From NCBI GenBank assembly GCA_019915015.1, contig JAHBBC010000013.1:930001-994000 (forward strand): a stretch of DNA of 64,000 nucleotides. Direction: 5' to 3'. This DNA is from Auriscalpium vulgare. Its lineage: Eukaryota; Basidiomycota; Agaricomycetes; Russulales; Auriscalpiaceae. The position numbers were made by a program, and so were the translations under genes. The notes under the pieces are model-generated. The model was not told the origin of the DNA. It saw nothing but the letters and a program-made list of their open reading frames with translations, and made no database searches. This document shows, in pieces, positions 54,155 to 64,000 of the stretch (position 1 is its first letter; each line of letters starts with the position of its first letter).

Positions 54155-54998
54155 GGGGGCGCTTGTTGTCCTCGTATGTGAATAGCGCGGGTGCGGTCAG
54201 CGCGGCGTGATTAGAGGTCCTTTTTCTGCTGCGTAGTCGTGCGTGGGCGTGTAAGAGCGCAAGACTGACGTATCATTTGTGTTTGCTCGCCCGCAGTTAC
54301 CGAGAGCTCGAAGATACTCCTGGTTATACTCAAAGGTGAAGACGTCGGCGCATGCATACAGCTGGAAAATGGCGATGGTGCACGGCTCGGGAACAGGCCT
54401 CGCCTCATACACATCCATCTCTTCTGCACCCGCGTCCTATCCAGCGCCTCACTGCCCGCGCACCGAACTGGTTTCCGTCGCTCCCCACTGCCATATTGCT
54501 CAAAGCCCGCAAGCCTCTATTTCCCGCCATCGCCCTGTGCGAGATACGGGAGATCCAGAACGCGCGCTGAGTTGCTCGCTCGGCGAGTCCCGCACCAGAT
54601 AGTTGCTGGAACTTTTCCTGCCAGAGAAACAGGGTGCAGTTTAGTTGACGGGCCATGAGCAGCTGCTTCCTGGCCGTATGCGTTGGAGAGAGAGATAGCG
54701 CGTAGCTTGTGGTGGTTGTGGTACACCGGCGGATGGCCGGCGGGTCGACGTGGCGCGTTTGTTCGCATAGTAAACAAAGCCAAACAATACCCTCGTTGGC
54801 CGAGCGACCCGAGTCGCTTTCAAACTTCAAACCACCCAACCGTTTACACAGTTTTCTACGACGACTACGACTCCCACCCAAGCCCATCTCACCGCTTACC
54901 TTCACACACATCGTACCCATCTCGCCGCATTTCCCTCCGAGTCCTTCGCTCCCCCCCATGCCTTTGTGTCTCTTCCCGCACTGCACACTGCCTCCGAT
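54155..54998. other. Intergenic
   Basis: No gene. AAACAAAGCCAAACAATACC at 54772-54791 also stands at 42917-42936 next to a similar CCGGCGGGT(G/C) word, a small dispersed repeat. Confidence 0.35.
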
Positions 54999-55676
54999 TC
55001 AAGCATTCCATGCGTGAAGTTCCTTGAGGAATTTCAGCACCTTGTCCTGGTGGCTTTTCAGTTCCTTCTCCCGCTGCTCCCGCTCCGGCAAGCTGAGTAT
55101 TCTGCACACCTCCTCAGTGGGATTCCATGCCGGGGGTAGGCCTTCTTTTTTGCGACGCTGCGTCTTCTTTGACGTCGGGGGTTTCGGGCGAATGCGAGCC
55201 TTTCCTGGGCGCTGGAGATCCTGGCTCTCAGGCGCATTGTTCCAGCACGTGGTACTCTGGCGGGGCCGGACGTCTAGGGTCGCACGCGCGGTGTGCGTTC
55301 GGTTGCGTGCGGCATTGCCTGGAGTTGCAGTACTCGGACCTGCAGTCTCCTGGGTCTGAATTGGCCTTCGCCGCTGCCGGCTCGCTTTGGTTTTCCTACG
55401 GGTGATGGCGCTCGGCGCGTCGGGCATGGGGGACGATGGTACGGGGGCTGCCCCAGCTGCAGATTCGTCTTGGTCTTTGTCGTTTGGGGGTGCGCCCCTC
55501 TTTCTTCCTTTCCTCCCGTTACGCTCGGTCCTGTTGCTATTGGCGCTCGGCGATGTGTCGTGTGTGGCGGGCATGGTCAATGGCTTCTCGCCGGTAATGC
55601 CATCACCTGCGTCTGGCGTGACCGATAGTGGGTGCGCCTCTACAGCCGCTCCAGGTGTGTCTTGGTGAATCGGCAT
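54999..55676 (-). CDS. Basic disordered orphan protein
   Basis: 225 aa from the methionine at 55676. Minus-strand TATAAAAG at 55743-55750 lies about 65 bp upstream. Lys/Arg-rich patches (RKGRKRG, RRKTKASRQRRR, SKKTQRRKKEG) alternate with Ala/Pro/Thr stretches; the C-terminal EREQREKELKSHQDKVLKFL is a charged, likely coiled-coil helix. The promoter is homologous to that of 50937-51914, but the proteins are not alignable apart from general basicity. Nuclear localisation is possible from the basic patches. Confidence 0.55.
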   Translation of the reverse strand: MPIHQDTPGAAVEAHPLSVTPDAGDGITGEKPLTMPATHDTSPSANSNRTERNGRKGRKRGAPPNDKDQDESAAGAAPVPSSPMPDAPSAITRRKTKASRQRRRPIQTQETAGPSTATPGNAARNRTHTARATLDVRPRQSTTCWNNAPESQDLQRPGKARIRPKPPTSKKTQRRKKEGLPPAWNPTEEVCRILSLPEREQREKELKSHQDKVLKFLKELHAWNA

Positions 55677-55870
55677 TTCTTCTATTCTGCTGGCGTTGGT
55701 GATAGGCGGGTGTGTTGCTCTCTGGTCTGCTAGGCGTCGGTCTTTTATACGCCTGGAAAGGGGAGGCGAGCTGGGTCCTACGTAGTGTGACACGAGGCTT
55801 TGCCATAGTCATCTCGTATGCGCCACGGGGCCACCACCGACGAATTCCCCACGTCGCACGTCGTCAATCC
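55677..55870 (-). promoter_or_regulatory. Promoter shared with the gene at 50937-51914 (copy 2)
   Basis: Contains GTTGCTCTCTGG, TCTTTTATAC (TATA box 55743-55750), GGCGAGCTGGGT, CACCACCGACGAATTCCCC and CACGTCG in the same order as 51915-52090. Here the ATG-proximal part is about 20 bp longer. Confidence 0.7.
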
Positions 55871-56293
55871 GTCTGTTGCGGAGTATTTGCCCATACGTGT
55901 CGTCGGCGTGCGATTTGTGGCGAACGGCGTGCTTGCGGTGCGTGTTGAATTGTTATGCTATGCTGCTGCTCGACCGACGTGGTGTGGCCTTTGTCACCTA
56001 CTTGCTCAGGGTGTTGTGTGCGTGTTGGACGCGGACGTGACGTCGGTGCGCTCCGAAGTGAACACTCCGTACACGTCGCATTCTGACGTGCATTGATCAA
56101 CGTGCAGTCTCGGACTCCATTGTGGTGAAATGACGCGGCTCAAACTGTAGGAAGACGTGGCGATAAATGTGAACACGCGCCACGACAAACAGCACAGGCT
56201 CGATGGTATATAAAGCCCTCTGACCGCCGGCGGTGACAACATCTCATTTTCCCCATTACTCTTCCCACCACAAAGCTACCTTCAAGTTCAAGC

Positions 56294-56695
56294 ATGTCTC
56301 TTTCAGATACGATCCGCCGGTGCAAATCACCTGGTCTGGGGACGGAAGAAACCGAGCGCCAGAACGAGCACGAAGTCAAGGGCGGAGAAACGGCGCAGAT
56401 GCAGGAGCAGCCGCGACCTATATACCCATCGCCCATGGCGGCGGAGCAAGCCTTTGCCGGTGGAGTCTTGCACGGCCTTCTGTTCGTCGTGGCGGAACCA
56501 TGGATGATTGTTAAAGACAAGGGAAGAGATGAGATGGCGCCGGAGACAACGAGCAGGTCGGAGGGAGGGCCGGATGAGCTTAAATCCACTGGCGGGTACT
56601 CGGGAGGCCAGGGCAATCGTACGAGAGACAGATTGATGCAAGCGTATTCAGCAGCTCGTCGATATAGAGTACTAGAGTACTTATGTAGAGGATAG
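56294..56695 (+). CDS. Orphan protein behind a consensus TATA box
   Basis: 133 aa, TATATAAA at 56207-56214. Charged N-terminus (TEETERQNEHEVKGGE), a short hydrophobic middle (AGGVLHGLLFVVAEPWMIV, about residues 55-73) that could be a membrane-associated helix, and an Arg-rich end (NRTRDRLMQAYSAARRYR). The stop lies at the edge of an AGGAT/GATAG microsatellite (56692-56713). No family recognised. Confidence 0.5.
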   Translation: MSLSDTIRRCKSPGLGTEETERQNEHEVKGGETAQMQEQPRPIYPSPMAAEQAFAGGVLHGLLFVVAEPWMIVKDKGRDEMAPETTSRSEGGPDELKSTGGYSGGQGNRTRDRLMQAYSAARRYRVLEYLCRG

Positions 56696-58554
56696 GATAG
56701 GATAGGATAGGATATCAACCCGCCAAGGGTCCGCGCTAGGCATGACGAGCCGAGATTGCCGCGGTGTTTGTTCTTACAAATGAGGCTAAATACAGCAATA
56801 CAAACAACCCAACATCTCTGCCCACCATAGCCAACATCACGCAGTACTGCCAGTATGCTCTCTGGTAGCTGTTTTCGATGCGTTGTCGCTCTACGTGTCA
56901 TGCCGACCGCCAAGCTGAAAGATCTCGTCTTCACCTAGCTGTGCGGTTGCGCATCCCACGGCGTTCAGCACCCCATGTGGTACCCACATGCGGATGAGAC
57001 TACCGGACGACGTGTTCGTACAGTCGGTGTGCGGTGCGTTTTTTGTTCAGCACGTCTCCTTGTTGAACTGATTTGTGCATACATCTAGATCTGCGACAGT
57101 GCTCTTCCATGGTTATCGAGTGCGCCTGACGGACGATGGCGCCGACCAGCATCGAGCCAAAATGTCACCGGTACAGTCCTGTCCTTTGACACGTCTGCGA
57201 CTATATCATTATCCTGATCGGCCCCACTATGCTGCGCCTCCCGTCGTGCCATCTCATCTACCATGCACAAGGAGCCACTCCCACCCAGGCTCTCGCGTCA
57301 CCTCCTTCCTCCTCACTGGCCTCAGGCTGCCCCCCACCAATTTCCAGAGCTCCTATCTTCCTCGTATCTTCTTCTGCAGCTCCTTGTCCGGGGGAATGAG
57401 CAAGTCGGGAATCAGATGATTTTCTTCTTTGTTGGGTGAGGATGACATGTTCGACAATATGATGAAGAGTTCTGACCGATGAGGGTGGGCTTTTATACAG
57501 TATGGGTTGAGTCCGCGTGGCCCTGGCTACCCTTGGCGCGACGTGCGTCAGCGCATTATTTTGACGACAAGGCGCTACTAATCGGGCGGTCGCCTACCTG
57601 CCACTACTACAACGGGCGTTGGACGACGACCCCACGTTGGACGACGACCGAGCCCGTTGACCTCGATGGTTGCTTATGGCGATTCGGACCCTTGTATTTG
57701 CTGCCATCTGCGCTCGGCATTGACAACGAGCTGGTCTTCAATGGCTCGTGTGGCCCGTGCCTTAGTACAAGGGCAAAACTCGACGAGCTGCTATAACGTG
57801 GAACAGCCACTGGTGCGTTTTCTCCTCGAGATGCTTCGATCACATCTACTGAACGTGTCTTCGTCGTTATTTCAGTTAACGTGGCATACACGCTGTGCAG
57901 AGCAATTTCCTCGATTATCTTTCATCCAGATCCAGACGTTCCTCTCCCAACGCCCATCGGCCAGGCTCTTTGCGCCTGCTCAACCTCTCGCGGAGCCATC
58001 GATGATCCCTCGCAGTCGCTCGGCTGCGGCCTCTTTCGCTTTTCCGAGCCCGCACGCCTCGTTGGATCAAGCAAGGCCGGCGCATGAATATATAGGTGCC
58101 TAGTCGGCATCGGTTCGCGGTGCGTTATCACTACACACATCCCATACTAGCTGCCGAGCTTATGCTTATCGTTTTCTAGAGCTCAGGACATCACCTAGCG
58201 TTCAAGTCGTCTGGGCCAGCGCATCCCCGGCACTGCCTGTCTACGCTACGAGCTCAAGCCTCCACGATGCGACTACCCATCGATACCATGTAAGAGAAAG
58301 CGAGCTCATATGTATGTGACCGTGCATGGGCGCCATCTGGTGTAGTTGAGATGGCCGCTGGCATGGTCCGGCACGCGGTGCGTGGCGTTTGCCTCCCGTT
58401 TCCGTTTCCGTTACCGTCCTCAACTAACTCGGACTGTCCAGATTAATCCACACACTGGGGGCAATCAACATTTCTGTTCAGCACATGCCGAACCTCCAGT
58501 GGACGAAAGTCACCAGCAATATTTAGTTCAAACACACGCGATCCTTCGTTCATC
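56696..58554. other. Gene-poor stretch with promoter-like sites
   Basis: A (GATAG)n microsatellite opens the region. Minus-strand TATAAAAG at 57493-57500 precedes a 31-aa ORF (57355-57450, MSSSPNKEENH...), whose leader (ACATGTTCGA) resembles that of the acidic genes at 30.7 and 35.7 kb. Minus-strand TATATATTC at 58086-58094 has no clear gene. GCGGTGCGT words at 57030, 58117 and 58376. Confidence 0.3.
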
Positions 58555-58857
58555 CTATTCCATCCTCGATCTCCTCGCCCTTCGTCTGCATTTAGCCTTC
58601 TCCTCTCCCTCGACTGCATCCATCCCATGCATCGCATCGCCTCCTCCGTTGGCATCGCTCTGCGCCTTCGCAGGCTCAGGACTGCCAATTTTTCGTGTCT
58701 GCTCTATGGCCAGCCCCGACGCTAAAGCCGCCTGCGCTGGCTCTGCTTGGCCATCTGGATCGCCGCCGCACGGCGTGGGGGCTTTCGAGGGCTGTGGTGT
58801 CGCTGCAAGGCTATTCCAGGCAGGTACTTGCAGGGTGGGTGTGGTTGGGGATGCCAT
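58555..58857 (-). CDS. Small Pro/Ala-rich orphan protein
   Basis: 100 aa from the methionine at 58857. Minus-strand CATAAAAG at 58893-58900 is the TATA box. Pro/Thr/Ser-rich start (MASPTTPTLQVPAW), Ala/Glu-rich middle, strongly basic end (KAKCRRRARRSRME). Promoter context resembles that of 40493-40858. Disordered by composition. Confidence 0.4.
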   Translation of the reverse strand: MASPTTPTLQVPAWNSLAATPQPSKAPTPCGGDPDGQAEPAQAALASGLAIEQTRKIGSPEPAKAQSDANGGGDAMHGMDAVEGEEKAKCRRRARRSRME

Positions 58858-59461
58858 CTCTTTTGTGTGATGAAAGCGCTGACGTCCATGGGCTTTTATG
58901 CAGCTAGGGCCATGTACGTTGCTATGTGGCGTACGTAGCTGCTGCACGTCATTGTGCCCTCGTCGCAGAGTCTGTTGCCGCGTGGACAAGGCCGGTCTGT
59001 GCCGTGCCTCGTACGTGGTGATGCAGGCGTTGTGTTCCTACGTACCGCGCGCCCCACGTCGATGTCGGATACCTCGTCGACAATCTCAGGCTATTATTAT
59101 TTGTATGTCAAACGTGATTTTCATGCGTTCACGACGCTCATCCGCGTTTGCTAGATTTGGTGGCTGCGACAAGCGCGCACCCAACGTCCCGCGGCCGCCT
59201 TGCATTTCATTTCAGCACGGCGTATCGTGGACATTATACGACGGTCGCGAACATCTGACCATGGCTAACGTTGCGATGGGTCAGAACATTCCGTGGAAAC
59301 CATCCACATGCGACTCTGCCTCTGCCTCTGCTGCCACCACGCCTTTCGTACATGGCGCGCTCGCCACATCGCCAGATGTATAGATACTTGAAGCCATGCA
59401 CCATCACCACACCGCATCCGACATTTTGGACGCCTGTCTAGCATCACTCTGTCTGGTATTC

Positions 59462-60049
59462 ATGGATCGACCAAGCACCCAACCGCCGAGCTCGGAAGTC
59501 ACCCCATCGTCGCCCCAGGCAAATTCCTCACCGTCCGCCCTCGCAGTCGGCACTGAACGCATCCTCCAAAGTCCCAGCCCCTTGGCATTGGCTGGCAGCT
59601 CCCCTCCTGATCAGCCTTCCCCTACGAGCGACCATCCCCCTTCAGCGTTGCCAGTCGGCGATAGCGACCGCTCACGCCCATCGCGATCGGCGAGCACAGC
59701 CTCGTCCTACTTGTCCCACGCTACCTTCCTTGGACACCTCACAGCGCTGCAGGGCACTGGGGAGGAGTGCACTTTCACTCCCTCTTTTTCCACGGAAACT
59801 ATTACGTTCACTGTTGTCTCCATCCAAGCGGAACAGGACTACCCTGCCAGTGACGTGATCAGGTGCACGATAAGACTACGTGATGAGAGGGAGGTGACGG
59901 GAGACTTGTCCTTGATTTCTGAGTTCGAGCCCCAGACTGCAGAAGGGAAGAATCTGGGGACGAAGGGTCAGCTTGTGTTGCCCGCGTGCGGTCAATGGCC
60001 GGCGTGGACGGGGACGGTGCGCTGGGTGGAGAGCTCGGAAGAAGCCTAG
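59462..60049 (+). CDS. Orphan protein with disordered N-terminus and beta-rich segment
   Basis: 195 aa from the ATG at 59462; a TATA-like TGTATAGATA at 59377-59386 rules out the earlier in-frame ATG at 59396. Residues 1-85 are Pro/Ser-rich; residues 95-190 are strand-rich: EECTFTPSF, ITFTVVSIQ, VIRCTIRLRD, GDLSLISEF, GQLVLPACG, WTGTVRWVE. The ECTF...IRCTIRL pair parallels 53723-54154 and 45710-46346. Likely a small folded beta domain with a linker; function unknown. Confidence 0.55.
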   Translation: MDRPSTQPPSSEVTPSSPQANSSPSALAVGTERILQSPSPLALAGSSPPDQPSPTSDHPPSALPVGDSDRSRPSRSASTASSYLSHATFLGHLTALQGTGEECTFTPSFSTETITFTVVSIQAEQDYPASDVIRCTIRLRDEREVTGDLSLISEFEPQTAEGKNLGTKGQLVLPACGQWPAWTGTVRWVESSEEA

Positions 60050-61409
60050 TAGACGTCGCACTAAAGTCTGTCTACACTAATTTGCGTACGAGTAGAAAGC
60101 ATTGATTTGTCTTGAAGAGAGTGCGCGTGTTGCCTTGCGCGAGTTGCTCAGCTGGATGGGAGAAGTATGGGAGAACGGCGGTAATCAAACACGAACAAAC
60201 ATCTTTCGACTGACCGGCGGCCGCGTTGTCGACGAGGCGGTTGGTGTCTACGACCTTACTATCATTTTGAAGCTAAACCAGTCACTGCCCCTCCCTCCTT
60301 CCCTCTTCTGCTTTCCGCTGGGCGTCGAACAATAGCAAATACCCGTTGGGCTTCCGCCACGTCACCGTGCTCCCCAGCACAGCACAGGCATAATGTCGCT
60401 CTCGTTGATACCTCTGCTCGAAACTACGGGCAGGTCGCAGCTGACGCACGGCAAGTGTCAGGCCGTGTTCCCATGGTGCCGCCGAAATCAGCAAGCCATA
60501 GAGTTCGCGGATGCTCTTACGGAGAGCGGGCAAATGTGTAGATCGCTGGATGCGCTGTGCGGTGCGGTGCGTCATCTGTTCTGCACGTCTCTGTGCACCA
60601 AAATGACTCGCCTCTAGATCTGCTGCAGCGCCTGACTGTCCTTCTTCCACTTGACCGTGCCCGTTGAAGCGGACTCGACAGACGAGTTATGATCGATGAT
60701 ATGACGCAGTGCACGAGCTTCGCCTCTATTCACATGATGAGTAAAATTGACCTTGAATCGCATCCTGCGCGGCGAGCTGGAATTCATGTCGCCATGCCAA
60801 TTCGGCTGGAAGGGCACAACCCATGCAAGTTACCCAAGGTGTCTGGTGGCGCATGGATGTCTCTACGAGCTGATAGTCGGAGCATCTGTGACAATGGGCT
60901 TGGTCCTTCTCATGGGTTTGGCCTCTTCATGGCGCGTAGGGTTGATGGGTAGGATGGTCATCCTTGATACGATGCTACAGGTAGAGCCTGCCTGGAGTGT
61001 GTGGCGAGCCGGCTCATGTGCCTGAAGAATATTCTAGGTCGCTGTCAATATGTTTCGGGTATGTCCTAGCTGTTGTCTGAGGCTATGCGATATTTGTGCC
61101 TCGAGTGGCGCGGGCCCGATCCAATCCGCTTTGTGCACTGCATGACAGTCGGATACCGCGTGTCGCAACGCCGAGAATGTTGTTCGCGCGCGGACGCGGC
61201 AGCCTAGAAGACAAGTACCTTGGACGTGCGTGTCATCTAAGCGTATCTATTGTTCAAGAGCATATTCGTATCAACAACAGTCGTTCTCATCAGTCTAGTA
61301 CAACGTTGTCCTTGTTCACACGTGCTGCCGCCACATTCTGCACACATATATGAGCGCGATTTCCACGCCCATCATTTGGTCCATTCTTCTCTCGCATCCC
61401 CCAACAGAC
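60050..61409. other. Intergenic with two unsupported minus-strand ORFs
   Basis: Minus-strand frames at 60282-60650 (ending region VTWRKPNGYLLLFDAQRKAE) and 60614-60817 (MPFQPNWHGDM...MRFKVNFTHHVN) are protein-like but overlap and lack TATA boxes. The promoter of the next gene is at its end (CATATATGA, 61345-61353). Confidence 0.3.
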
Positions 61410-62642
61410 ATGCCGAACACAAACGAGAACCGGTATGATACGTGGCCAGCACTAGAGCTATCTAATCCACGGAAAGACATCATAAACTTCCTCCTCCTCC
61501 TTGAAGAAGAAGATACCGCGATTTTGGACGTCACGTTCTACGCCAAGGATGGCGGCCCCGCTCCATGGTGCGGAACCGTTGTGCGGAATAGAGCACTGAC
61601 AACGGCATGCACGGACTTGCCTGTCGTCGCGATTGTCGCCAAGGCTGCCTCCGGGTCCTCTCATGTCGACGGCAACGGAATCAGCAACGCCAATGGTGCC
61701 GCCTTCCACATCTTTCCGGGAGTCCCACAGAAATCCCGGGCTCGGCTCTACCAGCAACTTGAGGTCTACAAGAGGATCAAGACCATCGGCGGACGGTTGC
61801 AGAAGGTCGACGATAAAGGATGGAAACGGAGGCTCACTGTCGACCAGCCCATCTCCGAAGGCACCATCTCAATCTCGCACCCCAGAACATCGAAGTCTTT
61901 CACATTCCACGCGCTCGCGTTCGAAGCGCGCGGCCTGCACTGTAATGCGGCGCACATCCTCACGCCCAGTTCACCTACGCCGGATGCTGTCGACCCGGAC
62001 TGGCCCTCAAACTTCTGGCATCTGAACAACGGACATCTCTCCCTTGTCAAGGAATTTCTGACCCGGTGTCGGCAAGTCGGTGTGTGCGCAGGGAAGCTGC
62101 CGCACTGCATGGTCGTGCTCGATGATGTCACGGGACAAGTGTACCTGCGCGGTCTGCCGAACGCTGTCATCCTGTCGCCTCTGGACGACCCGAGGTTCGA
62201 TTTCGAAAGCGATTCACCTATAGCGGAGGCTCAGGCCGGTCTGGACGAAACATTGACTGATATTACGCGGTCAGTTTGTAAACGGACAAACGACCTATTG
62301 GGAACACCAACCCTGCCCAGATCAACATTGGGGACGACGCCCAGCCAGAAGTTGAAGGCCCCACCAAAGCCCAGCTTCGCGCAAACTGAACACACGAGCC
62401 GCACAGTGGAGCCCGGACGGCCAAATCCTCGCCCATATATCCCACAGCGCGGGCCCCCGCTTCTTCACCCCATCCTGCACGCCGCTCTGGCCGTGCCTTC
62501 GGGTAGAATACGTGACGTCCAGCCTGCAGAGTCGCTCGAACGCACTGCACAGTTTCGCAGCGCCACACCGCGCGTCCATTGGACCAGCCCGCAGCTCGAG
62601 CACGACAGTTGGGCAGCGAGGGCGATATGTCTGCGGACGTGA
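61410..62642 (+). CDS. Pseudokinase-like orphan protein with disordered tail
   Basis: 410 aa from the ATG at 61410; the earlier in-frame ATG (61350) is inside the TATA-like CATATATGA. Blocks: AILDVTFYAKDGGPAPWCGTV (N-terminal beta segment), AAFHIFPGVP (beta3-like), YQQLEVYKRIKTIGG (helix C-like), TFHALAFEARGL (hinge-like), LVKEFLTRCRQVGVCAGKLP, then MVVLDDVTGQVYLRGL. The last two correspond well to a kinase catalytic loop and the strand before DFG (GVxHGDLxxxNVVLDDxTGxVxLIDF), with HGD changed to AGK, N to M and DF lost. From about residue 300 on it is Pro/Ser-rich and disordered. Longest and best preserved member of the set in the C-lobe; inactive as a kinase by inspection. Confidence 0.65.
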   Translation: MPNTNENRYDTWPALELSNPRKDIINFLLLLEEEDTAILDVTFYAKDGGPAPWCGTVVRNRALTTACTDLPVVAIVAKAASGSSHVDGNGISNANGAAFHIFPGVPQKSRARLYQQLEVYKRIKTIGGRLQKVDDKGWKRRLTVDQPISEGTISISHPRTSKSFTFHALAFEARGLHCNAAHILTPSSPTPDAVDPDWPSNFWHLNNGHLSLVKEFLTRCRQVGVCAGKLPHCMVVLDDVTGQVYLRGLPNAVILSPLDDPRFDFESDSPIAEAQAGLDETLTDITRSVCKRTNDLLGTPTLPRSTLGTTPSQKLKAPPKPSFAQTEHTSRTVEPGRPNPRPYIPQRGPPLLHPILHAALAVPSGRIRDVQPAESLERTAQFRSATPRVHWTSPQLEHDSWAARAICLRT

Positions 62643-64000
62643 TGGGACCATTGCGTGCAAGCGCGGGCGGGGCGGTCGATGATGATTTATCTTGCCGAAG
62701 ATTCTGGTAGAAATAAGCAGGATTGTATCGGCGTCGATGCACGGGCTGCAAAGGATTTTTGCAATGCGTTGAGCAGGAGAGGAGAGGTTGAAAGAGCCGG
62801 GGGTGGTGACAGAAGGGGCATAAGATACAAATGGGGCATCTGTGTGATGCCGCTGTGAGCGCGTATTCGGACAGTAGATACGCACTGCGATATAAAAGGG
62901 GGGCTCCAAGAGGCATGGAGTGGATGTAGACTGTCTTCGGTGTACTAAGAAGAGACAAATGAACTTTCGTGCTCAGAACAAGCAAAGGCGACGACGCACC
63001 TTGGCAATGAACATCCATCGTTTTCGGAATATTCATTGAGCACCTCGCCTGAGATATTCCGCGATTGGGCGTTGCAATTGGAGATGGTGGGATGTGCGAA
63101 GGGTCGGTCGGGGAGAAGAGGACATGAGGCGCACTATTTGAGCTCGGAGACCAAAGTTTGACCATCGCAACTGTAAGAAACGCTTGAGGGCGATACGCGG
63201 CCAGGTGGGCCGTATGTGTTGGCATTGCCATTGTTGCAGCGCTCGTAACTGGTATAACATACGCCCTATGAGACGTTGAGATGGTCAAGTCCCATTGCTT
63301 GTCGTGAACAAGACATTGAGAGATCTGCAAGTGCAGTGAGAGAGAGGCGGACGACGTGTGACCGAGGTGCGACATGCCAACTTTGCAACTGGCACGACAT
63401 CCACAGGCTCACCGAGGGAGATTGAGAGCGATATTTGGACGGCAAGAAGAGAGACAGGAAGGGCATGACGACGACTCGGCCTAGACCGCTAACTTGAAGC
63501 TGGAGAGTCGAGGCAGGCAGCGGAGATGCCGACGTCGCCGAGATTATAGGCCAAACACCACCAAACAACACCGCCTTGAAGTTGAAGTCTTGTTGAACTT
63601 GACGTTCTCTTGATTAGTTTCGTCGCTATTCTATCATCCGTATACTGCCATTGAAACCCGCTAACAAATCAATACCCAGCTTACACAGGAAGGTCTTGCT
63701 TTGGATCCGGAGGGTACGGGTGCCGTACGCTGCAAGCGGCGGTGCGAGTCGGTGCGTCGTATCTTCATCTGTATGTTCTCATGCCAGACTGAATGAGACC
63801 GTCTGCAGCGTCGGTCATTCTTTTTGTCTCCACTGGACACTGAGGTGCGCATCATCTGTATGTACATCATACACGGGAGGAGGTATGTGCTCCGGTGACT
63901 CGGAGGCGGCTGAGGTACCGCTCGAAGCTGTTTGTCAACATCAAACAATACAATGCCTTCGCCGATTCGCACTGCAGCAAGTACTGGTCTCTCTACTACT
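62643..64000. other. Gene-poor end of window
   Basis: A strong TATATAAAAGGGG-type site at about 62889-62902 (plus strand) is followed only by a 26-aa ORF (62958-63038). A minus-strand frame across 62263-63375 overlaps the previous gene and is taken as its shadow. GGTGCG(A/T) words near 63740-63755. Confidence 0.3.

Noticed and set aside
62263..63375. 370-codon minus-strand ORF
   Set aside because: Its downstream part lies antisense to the well-supported gene at 61410-62642, composition is irregular and no TATA box, start context or motif supports it.

Overview
The window is nuclear DNA of a filamentous basidiomycete, most likely an Agaricomycete. Genes lie on both strands with no operons. 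The two conserved genes are cut by introns of about 44-65 nt (one of 103 nt) with CTRAY-type branch sites, and most of the small genes have a TATA box 40-130 bp before the ATG. I see no rRNA gene, no complete tRNA gene, no CRISPR array and no bacterial-type signal.

Only two genes belong to widely conserved enzyme families and reconstruct completely across splice sites: a flavin-containing monooxygenase (18739-21016, ten exons, 588 aa) and an aldo/keto reductase (38180-40051, fourteen exons, 350 aa). Two F-box genes at 14.6-16.7 kb are broken by stops and frameshifts.

Almost everything else is an accessory landscape of small orphan genes (45-410 aa), many in paralogous sets. One set (111-3757, 7572-8396, 11745-12590, 17043-17888, 61410-62642) carries faint traces of a protein-kinase fold with the catalytic residues lost, that is, pseudokinase-like. 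A second set (45710-46346, 49379-49864, 53723-54154, 59462-60049) has a short predicted beta-rich segment that may match the N-terminal part of the first set. Others are acidic, proline/serine-rich or repeat-rich disordered proteins.

The region is shaped by segmental duplication. A 1.6 kb unit is duplicated at 11.4-13.0 and 16.7-18.3 kb. A tandem unit occurs at 29.8-34.5 and 34.8-37.4 kb, and another at 43.2-47.0 and 47.2-50.1 kb. Promoter-only similarity links genes at 51.9/55.7 kb and 25.1/29.3 kb. In several pairs the flanking or promoter DNA is still alignable while the encoded proteins are not, which suggests fast coding divergence under a kept promoter.

Two non-autonomous elements sit side by side at 24.2-27.3 kb. 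One is an 889-bp element with terminal inverted repeats inserted between the TATA box and start codon of a small gene. The other is a 1.57-kb foldback element with roughly 400-bp inverted arms studded with GATATC-centred palindromes. All functional statements for the orphan genes are inference from reading the sequence; no database search was possible.
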